DNA from: Ignavibacteria bacterium | GTDB taxonomy: Bacteria > Bacteroidota > Ignavibacteria > Tepidaquicellales > Tepidaquicellaceae | Direction of reading: 5' to 3' | DNA: 64,000 bases | Assembly (NCBI GenBank): GCA_041649015.1 | Contig: JBAZNU010000005.1 | Location: 202,313 to 266,312, forward strand | In this document: piece by piece, positions 1-8,212 of the stretch | Layout: each line of letters starts with the position of its first letter | Position numbering within the stretch: the stretch's first letter is position 1 | Notes under the pieces: model-generated | Seen by the model: the letters and a program-made list of their open reading frames with translations, nothing else | The model's database searches: none | What the model was told of the DNA's origin: nothing | Program-made: the position numbers and the translations under genes

Positions 1-1608
1 AATGAGCAGGCTTTAGATATTGCCCTTGAAATTGCTTTACTCTACAAAAGCGCAACTACTGACGAAATTCACATTGCAAGAAAACAATATCTTGACGGCA
101 GTATCCCGACGGGCTTTCAAAGGACAGCTATTATCAGTATTGGAGGGCGAATCCCGTATAAAGACAGAGAAATAAATATAATTCAACTATCTATTGAGGA
201 AGATTCCTGCAGGGAAGTAAGCGACCACGAACATAGAAGAGTATATATAGCTGACAGGCTCGGAATGCCACTAATTGAGACAGTTACTGCACCTGACATG
301 AAAACTCCGTTAGAGGTAGCTGAAGTAGGCAAGATTCTAAGCAATATAGTAAAGAGTACGGGGAAAGTAAGAACCGGAGCTGGTGCAGCAAGGGAAGATG
401 TTAATGTATCCGTAACAGGTGGTACACGAATCGAAATAAAAGGTGTTCCGAGTCTAAAAAGAATTCCGTTGCTTACGTATAATGAAGCTATGCGACAATG
501 GAACTTACTCAGATTGAAAGAAGAATTACAAAATAGAAACATTACACCGGAAACCTTCACCTCAAAACATGATAACATCACAAGAATCTTAAGAAAAACA
601 AAATACCTTCCGATTTCAAATGCACTCAACGAGGAAATGATAATTGGTTCAGTTATCCTTCGTGGGTTTAAAGGATTGCTGAATTGGCAGACACAGACCG
701 AAACTTATTTCTCAAAAGAAATATCCGATAGAGTAAGGGTAGTGGCTTGCCTCACTTCTCTTCCTAATATAATACATTCAGACAGCACTTCCGAAACAAT
801 ATCAATTGCAGAATGGCAGAAAGTTAAGAAAGCAGTAGGTGCGGTTGAGAATGACACTGTAGTTATAGTTTGGGGAAATGGAATGGATGTTGACACTGCC
901 ATGAAAGAAATAGCCATTCGGGCAAAAGAAGCCACTGTAGGTATTCCTTCGGAAACAAGGCAGGCATTGAAAGACGGAACGACAGGCTTTGAACGAATTT
1001 TGCCCGGACCGGAAAGGATGTATCCTGATACTGATTTACCGCCCAAGAGAATTTTGCCCGAAAGAATAAAATCAATAGAATCAAAACTGCCCGGTTTTTT
1101 CTGTGATAGAATTAAATTGTATAATGAACTTGGTGTTCCTGTTGATTTAATCGAACCGCTTGCAATTTCGAAATTTGCAAACCTGTTCGAAGAAGTTGTT
1201 AATAAATGGAAATTAAACCCAAAATTAGCAGCAGTAGTATTAATTCAGTATCCCAAGAGATTGAAGAAAATGGGACTTAAGTTTGAGGACTTTGATCCAA
1301 AATTGCTAAAAGATATTTTAAAAGCTTACAAGGACGGGTTATTAGCTAAAGAGGGAATTCTTAAAGTAATGCACGATTCGGTAAAATCAGGTCTTTTTGA
1401 AGCACAGAATCTGCCCTCTAAAATCAAAGCTAAGGAAGCAAATACTATTATTAAAAGCTGTGAAACAGAATTAAAAAGAAAGAAATTGTACAATAATGAT
1501 AAGCGCGATTTTGTACTTAAAGGATTGGTGATGAATATAGTCAGAGGCAGAATTGATGGTAAAGAGGTAACTGATTTGATTCCAAAATCAAGAAAGGATG
1601 ACAAATAA
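1..1608 (+). CDS. gatE: Glu-tRNA(Gln) amidotransferase subunit E, archaeal type (5' partial)
   Basis: The frame is open from the first base, so the start lies outside the window; 535 residues are visible, against about 620 for archaeal GatE. GatE binds and activates mischarged Glu-tRNA(Gln), and GatD supplies ammonia. The visible part includes the GatB-like kinase core (about residues 1-220), the family-typical GPERMYPDTDLPP segment that follows the AspRS-like insertion, and a C-terminal helical YqeY-like tail (about 390-530). The stop overlaps the gatD start by one base (taATG), so translation is probably coupled. Bacteria normally use GatCAB, so this archaeal-type subunit is unexpected. The assignment is strong because both subunits are adjacent and in the order expected for a pair. 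Confidence 0.93.
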   Translation, partial: NEQALDIALEIALLYKSATTDEIHIARKQYLDGSIPTGFQRTAIISIGGRIPYKDREINIIQLSIEEDSCREVSDHEHRRVYIADRLGMPLIETVTAPDMKTPLEVAEVGKILSNIVKSTGKVRTGAGAAREDVNVSVTGGTRIEIKGVPSLKRIPLLTYNEAMRQWNLLRLKEELQNRNITPETFTSKHDNITRILRKTKYLPISNALNEEMIIGSVILRGFKGLLNWQTQTETYFSKEISDRVRVVACLTSLPNIIHSDSTSETISIAEWQKVKKAVGAVENDTVVIVWGNGMDVDTAMKEIAIRAKEATVGIPSETRQALKDGTTGFERILPGPERMYPDTDLPPKRILPERIKSIESKLPGFFCDRIKLYNELGVPVDLIEPLAISKFANLFEEVVNKWKLNPKLAAVVLIQYPKRLKKMGLKFEDFDPKLLKDILKAYKDGLLAKEGILKVMHDSVKSGLFEAQNLPSKIKAKEANTIIKSCETELKRKKLYNNDKRDFVLKGLVMNIVRGRIDGKEVTDLIPKSRKDDK

Positions 1609-2993
1609 TGGCAGATGACATGTACAAAGGATATAAGGGTAAAGCCTTAAAAGTCTTAAAGAAGTTCGAGGCACTTGTTTGGTGTGATGTTGTTATTGCT
1701 ACTCCCAGAGCCGATTTCGTTGGTATTATATTACCGCGATCCGAAACCGCCGATGACCTTCATATAGTTTTAAAATTACGCTCTGGTTATAACGTTGGTA
1801 TACTTGCTAATAGTGTCAAAAACATAAAAGTTGAAGGGCGTAAAGAAGCAATTTATAAAATACCCGAAAAAGAATTTCCTTTTGACCCGGCAAAACCAAA
1901 CGTCAAGCTTTTGGGAACAGGCGGAACTATAGCCAGTAGGCTCGATTACAGAACAGGCGCTGTTATTCCTGCATTCACACCCGGTGAACTTTACGGTTCA
2001 GTACCAGAACTTGCCGATATTTGCAATCTCAATACAGAAAAGCTTTACGGTGTTTTTAGTGAGAACATGGGACCCGAACAGTGGATTGGAACTGCTAAAG
2101 CTATAGGTGCTGAAATCAAAAAAGGTATCCATGGGATTGTAATTGGTCATGGAACTGATACTATGCATCACACTGCCGCTGCACTTTCTTTTATGGTTCA
2201 GAATTCTCCCGTACCAATTGTTATGGTTGGCTCTCAACGTTCAAGCGACAGACCTTCATCCGATGCAGCTTTGAATCTAATGCACAGCGTTAAGACTGCT
2301 GCTGAAAGTGATATTGCCGAGGTCCTTGTATGTATGTTTGGTCCAACATCCGATGAATACGGATTACTTCACAGAGGAACAAGAGTGAGAAAAATGCACT
2401 CTTCTTACCGTTCCACGTTCAGAACCATTGGCGACATTCCCGTCGCTATGGTTAGCAGAACTGAAATAAAACCATTAAGACAAGATTACAAAAGAAGACG
2501 TGACGATAAAGATGTTGTAATTAACACTGCGTTCGAAGAAAGAGTAGGTATTGTTTATTATTATCCTAACATGAAACGCGATATAATTGATTCGCTAATA
2601 GACAATGATTATAGAGGCATTATAATTGCCGGTACAGGTCTTGGGCATGTAAATAAACCCTTATATCCTGCTTTAAAAAGGGCAAAAGAAAAGAACATTG
2701 CAGTTTACATGACTGTCCAAACTCTCTGGGGTTATGTTCAGATGTATGTCTATGATACAGGTCGCGACATGATGGAACTTGGAGTAGTTCCTACTGCTAA
2801 CATGCTTCCTGAAGTTGCTTACGTTAAACTGGGTTGGGCATTAGGTCAGTCTGAAAATCTTGACGAGATAAAGAAAATAATGTTGACACCTATTAACGGT
2901 GAAATAACAGAACGCGAACCAAGCAATGGTTATTTAATTTATCAGGGCGGAATACCCGAAGTAGAAGAATTTATATCGGAACACAGGAAATAA
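1608..2993 (+). CDS. gatD: Glu-tRNA(Gln) amidotransferase subunit D, archaeal type
   Basis: This 461-residue protein belongs to the L-asparaginase-like amidase family and should hydrolyse a glutamine or asparagine amide to feed ammonia to GatE. Residues 1-95 form the small N-terminal barrel domain typical of GatD and absent from plain asparaginases. The asparaginase domain follows, with GTGGT (Thr107), HGTD (Thr183-Asp184) and the RVRKMH lysine (Lys262). These match the catalytic Thr-Thr-Asp-Lys set known for archaeal GatD. The ATG start overlaps the gatE stop. The N-terminal extension and linkage to gatE argue against a metabolic L-asparaginase. Confidence 0.93.
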   Translation: MADDMYKGYKGKALKVLKKFEALVWCDVVIATPRADFVGIILPRSETADDLHIVLKLRSGYNVGILANSVKNIKVEGRKEAIYKIPEKEFPFDPAKPNVKLLGTGGTIASRLDYRTGAVIPAFTPGELYGSVPELADICNLNTEKLYGVFSENMGPEQWIGTAKAIGAEIKKGIHGIVIGHGTDTMHHTAAALSFMVQNSPVPIVMVGSQRSSDRPSSDAALNLMHSVKTAAESDIAEVLVCMFGPTSDEYGLLHRGTRVRKMHSSYRSTFRTIGDIPVAMVSRTEIKPLRQDYKRRRDDKDVVINTAFEERVGIVYYYPNMKRDIIDSLIDNDYRGIIIAGTGLGHVNKPLYPALKRAKEKNIAVYMTVQTLWGYVQMYVYDTGRDMMELGVVPTANMLPEVAYVKLGWALGQSENLDEIKKIMLTPINGEITEREPSNGYLIYQGGIPEVEEFISEHRK

Positions 2994-3042
2994 ATATTCC
3001 CCATCATTTAAAAGATATTTAGTAGTTCATTAATTGTGAGCA

Positions 3043-3056
3043 ACAAAACGTTTTGT
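3043..3056. promoter_or_regulatory. 14-bp perfect palindrome (possible operator)
   Basis: ACAAAACGTTTTGT is a perfect inverted repeat in the gap between gatD and the small periplasmic protein gene, about 170 bases before that gene's start. It has no loop and no T-tract, so it is not a terminator. It could be a dimeric repressor site, but no regulator gene is nearby and chance is possible. Confidence 0.25.
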
Positions 3057-3226
3057 CTTCACGGCTTCTATAATAGATCTGGTCCGAGAATTACATCTTT
3101 AGCAGGTGTATTTAATTGTTTCTTTTTGAGAGATTAATGAAACAAAAAGGGTATTGACTAAGTATATTGACTATACGTATTTGTATAACTAATTTAACAA
3201 CTTTTAAATTAAATTTAATTCAAACG

Positions 3227-3658
3227 ATGAAAAAAATTCTTTTGATGCTGGTTGTTGCAGCATTGTTTGTCTCAGCTAATCTTTTTGCTAAAAACTTCCC
3301 CGGTGATATCGCGGGTGCAAGAGCTGATTATCTTTACAAGAAATTAAAGCTTACGAATGAACAGTACAACAGCGTTTATTCAATTTTCCTTGAAGCCGCA
3401 AAGAAAATGGAAGGTACGGACATGACCAAAATGTCCAAAGATGCAAAGAATGAATCTATGAAAAAAATGCACGACGAAACTATGAGTAAAATAGAAAAAA
3501 TTCTTACAAAAGACCAGCTGACAATGTGGCCGAAGGAAAAAGAAAAGGTTTGCAAAGTTAAGCCTAAAAGGATCGTGAAAAAGAAAACTACAGAAAGTAC
3601 TGAAGAAGTTAAAAAAGATGAAAAGAAAGACATAAAGAAAGAAGATACTAAAAAGTAA
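3227..3658 (+). CDS. Small secreted lysine-rich protein, Spy/CpxP-like
   Basis: I chose the ATG at 3227 because it places a clean signal peptide (MKKILLMLVVAALFVSANLFA) at the N terminus; the frame is open 20 codons further upstream. The product is 143 residues. After cleavage come helices of the type seen in Spy/CpxP-like periplasmic proteins (YKKLKLTNEQYNSVYSIF, then a methionine- and lysine-rich helix), followed by a tail of about 40 residues made almost entirely of Lys, Glu, Thr and Asp. The exact function is not known; a role in binding periplasmic protein or cell wall is inference. A strong terminator follows, so the gene is probably monocistronic. Confidence 0.7.
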   Translation: MKKILLMLVVAALFVSANLFAKNFPGDIAGARADYLYKKLKLTNEQYNSVYSIFLEAAKKMEGTDMTKMSKDAKNESMKKMHDETMSKIEKILTKDQLTMWPKEKEKVCKVKPKRIVKKKTTESTEEVKKDEKKDIKKEDTKK

Positions 3659-3669
3659 CTTTTATTTTT

Positions 3670-3707
3670 AATCCCGTGATTATTTTGGTCTTATCACGGG
3701 ATTTTTT
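3670..3707 (+). terminator. Rho-independent terminator
   Basis: AATCCCGTGAT pairs with ATCACGGGATT across a 12-base loop and is followed by TTTT. It ends the upstream small secreted protein gene. Its T-tract runs into an ATG at 3708, which is why that ATG is unlikely to be the start of the next gene. Confidence 0.85.
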
Positions 3708-3740
3708 ATGCTTAAATTATTTACATGTCTTCATGAAAAA

Positions 3741-4277
3741 ATGGAATTAAAAGAGTGGAAGTCTAAATCAAGTAAAACATTATTTAGTAATCCCTGGTGG
3801 GAATACCGTTTAGATAAATGTTATATCCCGAATGGACGCGAATATGAATACCATTATGTGTATACCGGCGGTTCTGTAATGATTGTACCGGTTATGAATG
3901 ACGGTAAAATTATACTCGTCAATCAGTATCGTTATTTAAACAAAAGATTCAGCATCGAATTTCCTGCAGGAGGTATGAAGCCCGGTCAAAATCCCGAAGT
4001 GATAGCGCATAAAGAACTAATCGAAGAAACCGGATTCGATGGTGAACTGCAGAAAATTGGGAAATTCAATCCTTATAACGGAATTACAAGTGAATACTGT
4101 CATGTTTATATAGCAAGAAATTTATTCAAATCCGAAAAAGAGATTAAAGATGAGCAGGAAGAATTTGTGCATCTTTTCCTCGAACCCGGGAAAATTGAAG
4201 AGAAAATTATCTCAAATGAAATTCATGACGGTATGTCGATGGCAGTATGGTCAATGACGAGAAAAAATTTCCTTTAA
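3741..4277 (+). CDS. NUDIX hydrolase, ADP-ribose pyrophosphatase-like
   Basis: The 178-residue protein resembles NudF-type ADP-sugar pyrophosphatases, which split nucleoside diphosphate sugars in the cytoplasm. The fold-defining stretch runs from VMIVPV through NQYRY and PAGG into the NUDIX helix ending KELIEETGF. The helix keeps the metal-binding ELIEE core, but the first box glutamate (position 7) is Gln and the usual Arg at position 15 is Lys. I prefer the ATG at 3741, because the in-frame ATG at 3708 lies on the T-tract of the preceding terminator. Substrate cannot be decided from the sequence. Confidence 0.85.
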   Translation: MELKEWKSKSSKTLFSNPWWEYRLDKCYIPNGREYEYHYVYTGGSVMIVPVMNDGKIILVNQYRYLNKRFSIEFPAGGMKPGQNPEVIAHKELIEETGFDGELQKIGKFNPYNGITSEYCHVYIARNLFKSEKEIKDEQEEFVHLFLEPGKIEEKIISNEIHDGMSMAVWSMTRKNFL

Positions 4278-4374
4278 TTTAAACCCATTTACCCTAATAA
4301 TTGTCTAATTTTAATGGAATCAAACCATAATTAATGTTGTTAGATTTGATGTTAACTATTAAAATTATTATAAA

Positions 4375-6894
4375 ATGAGATACTTATTATCCTTGGTTCT
4401 TGTCGCTATATTAAGTGTTAGTCTAGTTGCACAAGACCTTCAAGAAGCGAACAGGAAAAAAGATTTATCCGGAGTAAAAACTAAACTTGCAGGAAGAATA
4501 ATTGATTTTGATTCAGGGAATCCTATCGAAGCTGCTACCGTGCAGATTTTTTCAACAAATGATACAACAAAATTAGTAAAAGGTACTGCAACCGATAAAG
4601 ATGGAAATTTTGTTATTGCCGATTTTAAACCCGGTAAGTATGAAGTAAGAGTTTCATCTATTGGTTACAATACTTCAAAGTTAAAAGAAGTATTTGTCTC
4701 TCTTGAGTCACCGGAGGTGAGTCTTGGAGATATTAAGATTAAAGCAGGCGACGAATTTGTGACGTCTGAGATTACTGTTGAGGCTGAGCAGAACTTTATG
4801 GAGATGGGAGTCGATAAGAAGGTATTCAATGTCGAGAAGGATATTAACAGCGAAAGCGGTTCCGTTACGGATGTTTTAAAGAACGTTCCCTCTGTTACGA
4901 TAGACAGCGATGGAAGGATTAGTTTAAGGGGCAGCGGTAACGTAAAGATTTTAATTAACGGTAAACCCTCTGGTCTTTTATCTACTGACCCTATCGGTGT
5001 TCTTGAATCTATTCCGGCAAATACTGTCGACAGGATTGAAATCATTAATAATCCATCAGCAAAATACGACCCCGAGGGCATGTCCGGTATTATAAACATC
5101 GTTCTTAAGAAAGGGAAGACGGAATCGAAAACCGGTTATACGTATAATTTGAGTTTGAACGCAGGTACAGGCGACAAATACAATCTTTCTACGGGTCTTT
5201 CATACCGTACCGGCAAATGGAATCTTTACGGTAATTACAGTTACAGGTCATTTAATATGGATGCTTCCGGTGTTTCAAGAAGCAATAACTTCTTAAGTGA
5301 TTCAATGTTTGCTCTTAATACTTCATCTAATATGTTCAACAAAATGAGGTCGCATTTTGGAACCGTTGGCTTTGATTTTGACATAAATAAAGAAAACTAT
5401 CTTGGCATGTCACTGAGTTACAGCAATAGGGATAGGAATAGAAATGAACTTACCAATTATAAGAACTTTGATAAATTGCTTAATCCTACTTTCTTCTATG
5501 ACATGCATGTTGCTGATGAAGAAACTGAAGACGGAATCGATGCTAATTTAAATTACAAACTCAATTTTAATAAGAAGTTTCAGGACTTAACTATATCTTC
5601 TCAGTTCTCAACTTCAAATGAGAAAGGGGACATAAATTCTAACAGGCAGTATATGAATTATAACAGCATCCCTGTTAATAATACGCCGAACATACAGAAG
5701 GAATATTTAGATAGTAAGTACAGGTCCTTTTCTGTGCAGGGTGATTATGTCCATCCTTTGAAAATTGACGAAGCACACGGGTTCAAGCTTGTAAGTAAGT
5801 TTGAACTTGGTTTCAGGTCTCAGATAAGGAATACTGATGATAACTATAGACTCGATACTTTAAACTACAGCACAAATGTTTTTAATACCGATGCTTCAGT
5901 TAGCAACGATTTTTCTTACAATGAACAGATACATGCCGTTTATGGTACCTTCGAGGATAAGATTAAAAGGTTCGGTTATCAGATTGGTTTAAGGCTTGAG
6001 CAGACATTCACTAAATCAGAGCAGCTTGTTACTTCTCAGAATTATGATAACAGCTATTTTAGTTTCTTCCCGAGTGTGTTCGTTAAGCAAGGTCTTTCGG
6101 ATGATTTTGAATTGCAGGCAAGCTTCACGAGACGTATTAACAGACCAAGCTTATGGAGTCTAAATCCATTCGTTATTAGAACAGATCCTCAGAACTTGAG
6201 AACAGGTAATCCCGATTTAAAGCCGGAATATGTTAATGGTGTGGAAGTCGGAGCGGTTAAATATTTCACGGCGTTTACTCTTACGTCTTCTGTCTTTTAC
6301 AGGTTAACAACAGACGTAATTACAAGGTATTCAGTGTTTGATTCTAATGGTGTTGCGACCAATAAACCCGAAAATCTTTCTCAAGCAAGAAACTATGGCG
6401 TGGAGCTTATTGGTTCCGGCTCGCTTGCTAAGTGGTGGAACGTTAACGCAAGCGCCTCTTACTTCAGGTCTGAGCTTGACGGTAATATTCAATCGGCTGA
6501 AATTGACAACAGCGGGTATTCCTGGACTGCGAAGCTAATTTCTAACATGTCATTCAAGGATTTGTTTGATGTTCAGCTTTCATATTTTTATCAGGGTCTA
6601 AATGTTACGACGCAGGGTACATTCAATCCTATGCAGTCACTTGATTTTACAGTAAAGAAAGACTTCCTTCAGAAGCGTATGAGTATTGGCTTCAGAATTA
6701 GAGACCTTCTTAATACTATGGGCTTTGGTTTTAGTCAGAGTACAAGCACTTTTACAAGAGATTCGTACAGAAGAAGGGATGGCAGGACATTTTTCCTGAC
6801 ATTTACGTACAGGATTGGTACTGACGATAAGAAGCAGAAAAGAAAGCCGCAGCAGCAGGAAGAGAATATGGATAGGGAAGGTCAGGAGTTCTAA
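4375..6894 (+). CDS. TonB-dependent receptor-like outer membrane beta-barrel protein
   Basis: This is an 839-residue outer membrane protein. A signal peptide (about 1-19) is followed by a carboxypeptidase-regulatory-like beta sandwich (about 37-110, with GRIIDFDSGNPIEAATV), a plug domain (about 140-240, with ILINGKPSG and the IEIINNPSAKYDPEGMSGI region), and a long beta-barrel. RINRPSLWSLNPF in the barrel is typical of the OMP_b-brl_3 family. The C terminus is a charged, Gln-rich tail rather than a classic terminal Phe strand. No SusD-like partner is adjacent, so the ligand is unknown. The gene ends at a strong bidirectional terminator. Confidence 0.88.
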   Translation: MRYLLSLVLVAILSVSLVAQDLQEANRKKDLSGVKTKLAGRIIDFDSGNPIEAATVQIFSTNDTTKLVKGTATDKDGNFVIADFKPGKYEVRVSSIGYNTSKLKEVFVSLESPEVSLGDIKIKAGDEFVTSEITVEAEQNFMEMGVDKKVFNVEKDINSESGSVTDVLKNVPSVTIDSDGRISLRGSGNVKILINGKPSGLLSTDPIGVLESIPANTVDRIEIINNPSAKYDPEGMSGIINIVLKKGKTESKTGYTYNLSLNAGTGDKYNLSTGLSYRTGKWNLYGNYSYRSFNMDASGVSRSNNFLSDSMFALNTSSNMFNKMRSHFGTVGFDFDINKENYLGMSLSYSNRDRNRNELTNYKNFDKLLNPTFFYDMHVADEETEDGIDANLNYKLNFNKKFQDLTISSQFSTSNEKGDINSNRQYMNYNSIPVNNTPNIQKEYLDSKYRSFSVQGDYVHPLKIDEAHGFKLVSKFELGFRSQIRNTDDNYRLDTLNYSTNVFNTDASVSNDFSYNEQIHAVYGTFEDKIKRFGYQIGLRLEQTFTKSEQLVTSQNYDNSYFSFFPSVFVKQGLSDDFELQASFTRRINRPSLWSLNPFVIRTDPQNLRTGNPDLKPEYVNGVEVGAVKYFTAFTLTSSVFYRLTTDVITRYSVFDSNGVATNKPENLSQARNYGVELIGSGSLAKWWNVNASASYFRSELDGNIQSAEIDNSGYSWTAKLISNMSFKDLFDVQLSYFYQGLNVTTQGTFNPMQSLDFTVKKDFLQKRMSIGFRIRDLLNTMGFGFSQSTSTFTRDSYRRRDGRTFFLTFTYRIGTDDKKQKRKPQQQEENMDREGQEF

Positions 6895-6908
6895 TAATAG
6901 TTATGTTT

Positions 6909-6940
6909 AAATAAATCCCCTAACAAGGGGATTTATTTTT
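6909..6940. terminator. Bidirectional terminator between convergent genes
   Basis: AAATAAATCCCC pairs with GGGGATTTATTT across a six-base loop (TAACAA) and is followed by TTT on the plus strand. It sits between the outer membrane barrel gene and the convergent meaB. Confidence 0.85.
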
Positions 6941-8056
6941 TCAACTGTAAAATAGCTTCAAGAGCAAATCAGATGCCTGTGTTGGAAGCAAACTCCTGTT
7001 AAGTACTTTTTCAGTAACCTTAATTAATTCGTTTTTTATCTGCTTGCTGCTATAAAAATCCGCAAGTAGTCTTTCATCAATCATCTTAAGCATCCAGTCA
7101 ATGTTCTGTTGGTTTCTTCTTTCGGTAAAGACGTCGCTGCTAATCGTGGTTTCTTTGAATTTCTGAACGTTTGCCCAGAATTCCTTTATCCCTTCGCCCG
7201 TTAACGCCGAGCAGACATCGGCATACGTTTTCCAGCCTTTTGTTGCTGGCAGCAAGTAATGAAGTGCCATAGCAAATTCAGATTTTGCAAGCAAGGCTTT
7301 CGCTTTATTGTCACCATCGGCTTTGTTTATTAATATAGCGTCCGCAAGTTCTATTACACCTTTTTTAATTCCTTGCAGTTCGTCGCCCGCACCTGCTATC
7401 ATTATAAGCAAAAAGAAGTCAACCATCGACCGAACCGTCGTTTCACTCTGCCCTACCCCTACCGTCTCAACGAGTATTACATCGTAACCCGCCGCTTCGC
7501 AAACTAACATTGTTTCTCTTGTCTTTCTTGCTACCCCGCCAAGCGTACCGCTTGAAGGAGAAGGACGGATGAATGAATACTTTTCCCTCGATAGTTTTTC
7601 CATCCTTGTCTTATCGCCTAATATACTCCCTTTCGTTATCGTACTTGATGGGTCAATCGCAAGTACTGCAACTTTGTATCCAAGATTTATCAGGTATAAT
7701 CCGAATGCTTCTATAAAAGAACTCTTGCCTGCTCCCGGAAATCCGGTAATGCCTATTCGGAGTGACTTTCCCGTATTCGGTAATAATTCCTTCAGAACTT
7801 TTTGCGCCGTTTCGTTATGAATAGATGAGTTACTCTCTATCAGCGTAATTGTTCTTGCAAGAATCGTTCTGTCATTTATCAAAACCCCGTTAACGTAATC
7901 CTGCAAATCAAGCTTTTTGCGTTTGCTGAACTTCTTTTCGTCAGGTTTCATCTTCTCACTATCAACACCTTTTACTATCTTTACTGCAAATTCAGCACCA
8001 GCATTCTTTGGTGTCCAGTCGGGTTTATATGATTTTTGTTTATTAGAACTGCTCAT
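6941..8056 (-). CDS. meaB: Methylmalonyl-CoA mutase-associated GTPase MeaB
   Basis: The 371-residue G3E-family GTPase loads and protects the B12 cofactor of methylmalonyl-CoA mutase. Walker A is GFPGAGKS (105-112), a switch region reads VETVGVGQSET, and the base-specificity motif is NKAD. The N-terminal 50 residues are lysine-rich and longer than in many homologues. The mutase subunits lie about 2 kb away on the same strand, separated by a T9SS cargo gene on the opposite strand, so meaB is linked to its client but not co-transcribed. Paralogue IcmF/ArgK-type functions are less likely given this neighbourhood. Confidence 0.93.
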   Translation of the reverse strand: MSSSNKQKSYKPDWTPKNAGAEFAVKIVKGVDSEKMKPDEKKFSKRKKLDLQDYVNGVLINDRTILARTITLIESNSSIHNETAQKVLKELLPNTGKSLRIGITGFPGAGKSSFIEAFGLYLINLGYKVAVLAIDPSSTITKGSILGDKTRMEKLSREKYSFIRPSPSSGTLGGVARKTRETMLVCEAAGYDVILVETVGVGQSETTVRSMVDFFLLIMIAGAGDELQGIKKGVIELADAILINKADGDNKAKALLAKSEFAMALHYLLPATKGWKTYADVCSALTGEGIKEFWANVQKFKETTISSDVFTERRNQQNIDWMLKMIDERLLADFYSSKQIKNELIKVTEKVLNRSLLPTQASDLLLKLFYS

Positions 8057-8212
8057 ATTACAAAATAGAAAAATTTAATACCTAAATCTATTTCAAAACA
8101 ATTTAATTTAAGAATCTGATGTATAAATAATTTCAGTAAATTATTATGATGTAGTATTATTTAATATCCATATTTAGTATATTTTTCGGGGTTTAATTTA
8201 AAATTAATCAAA

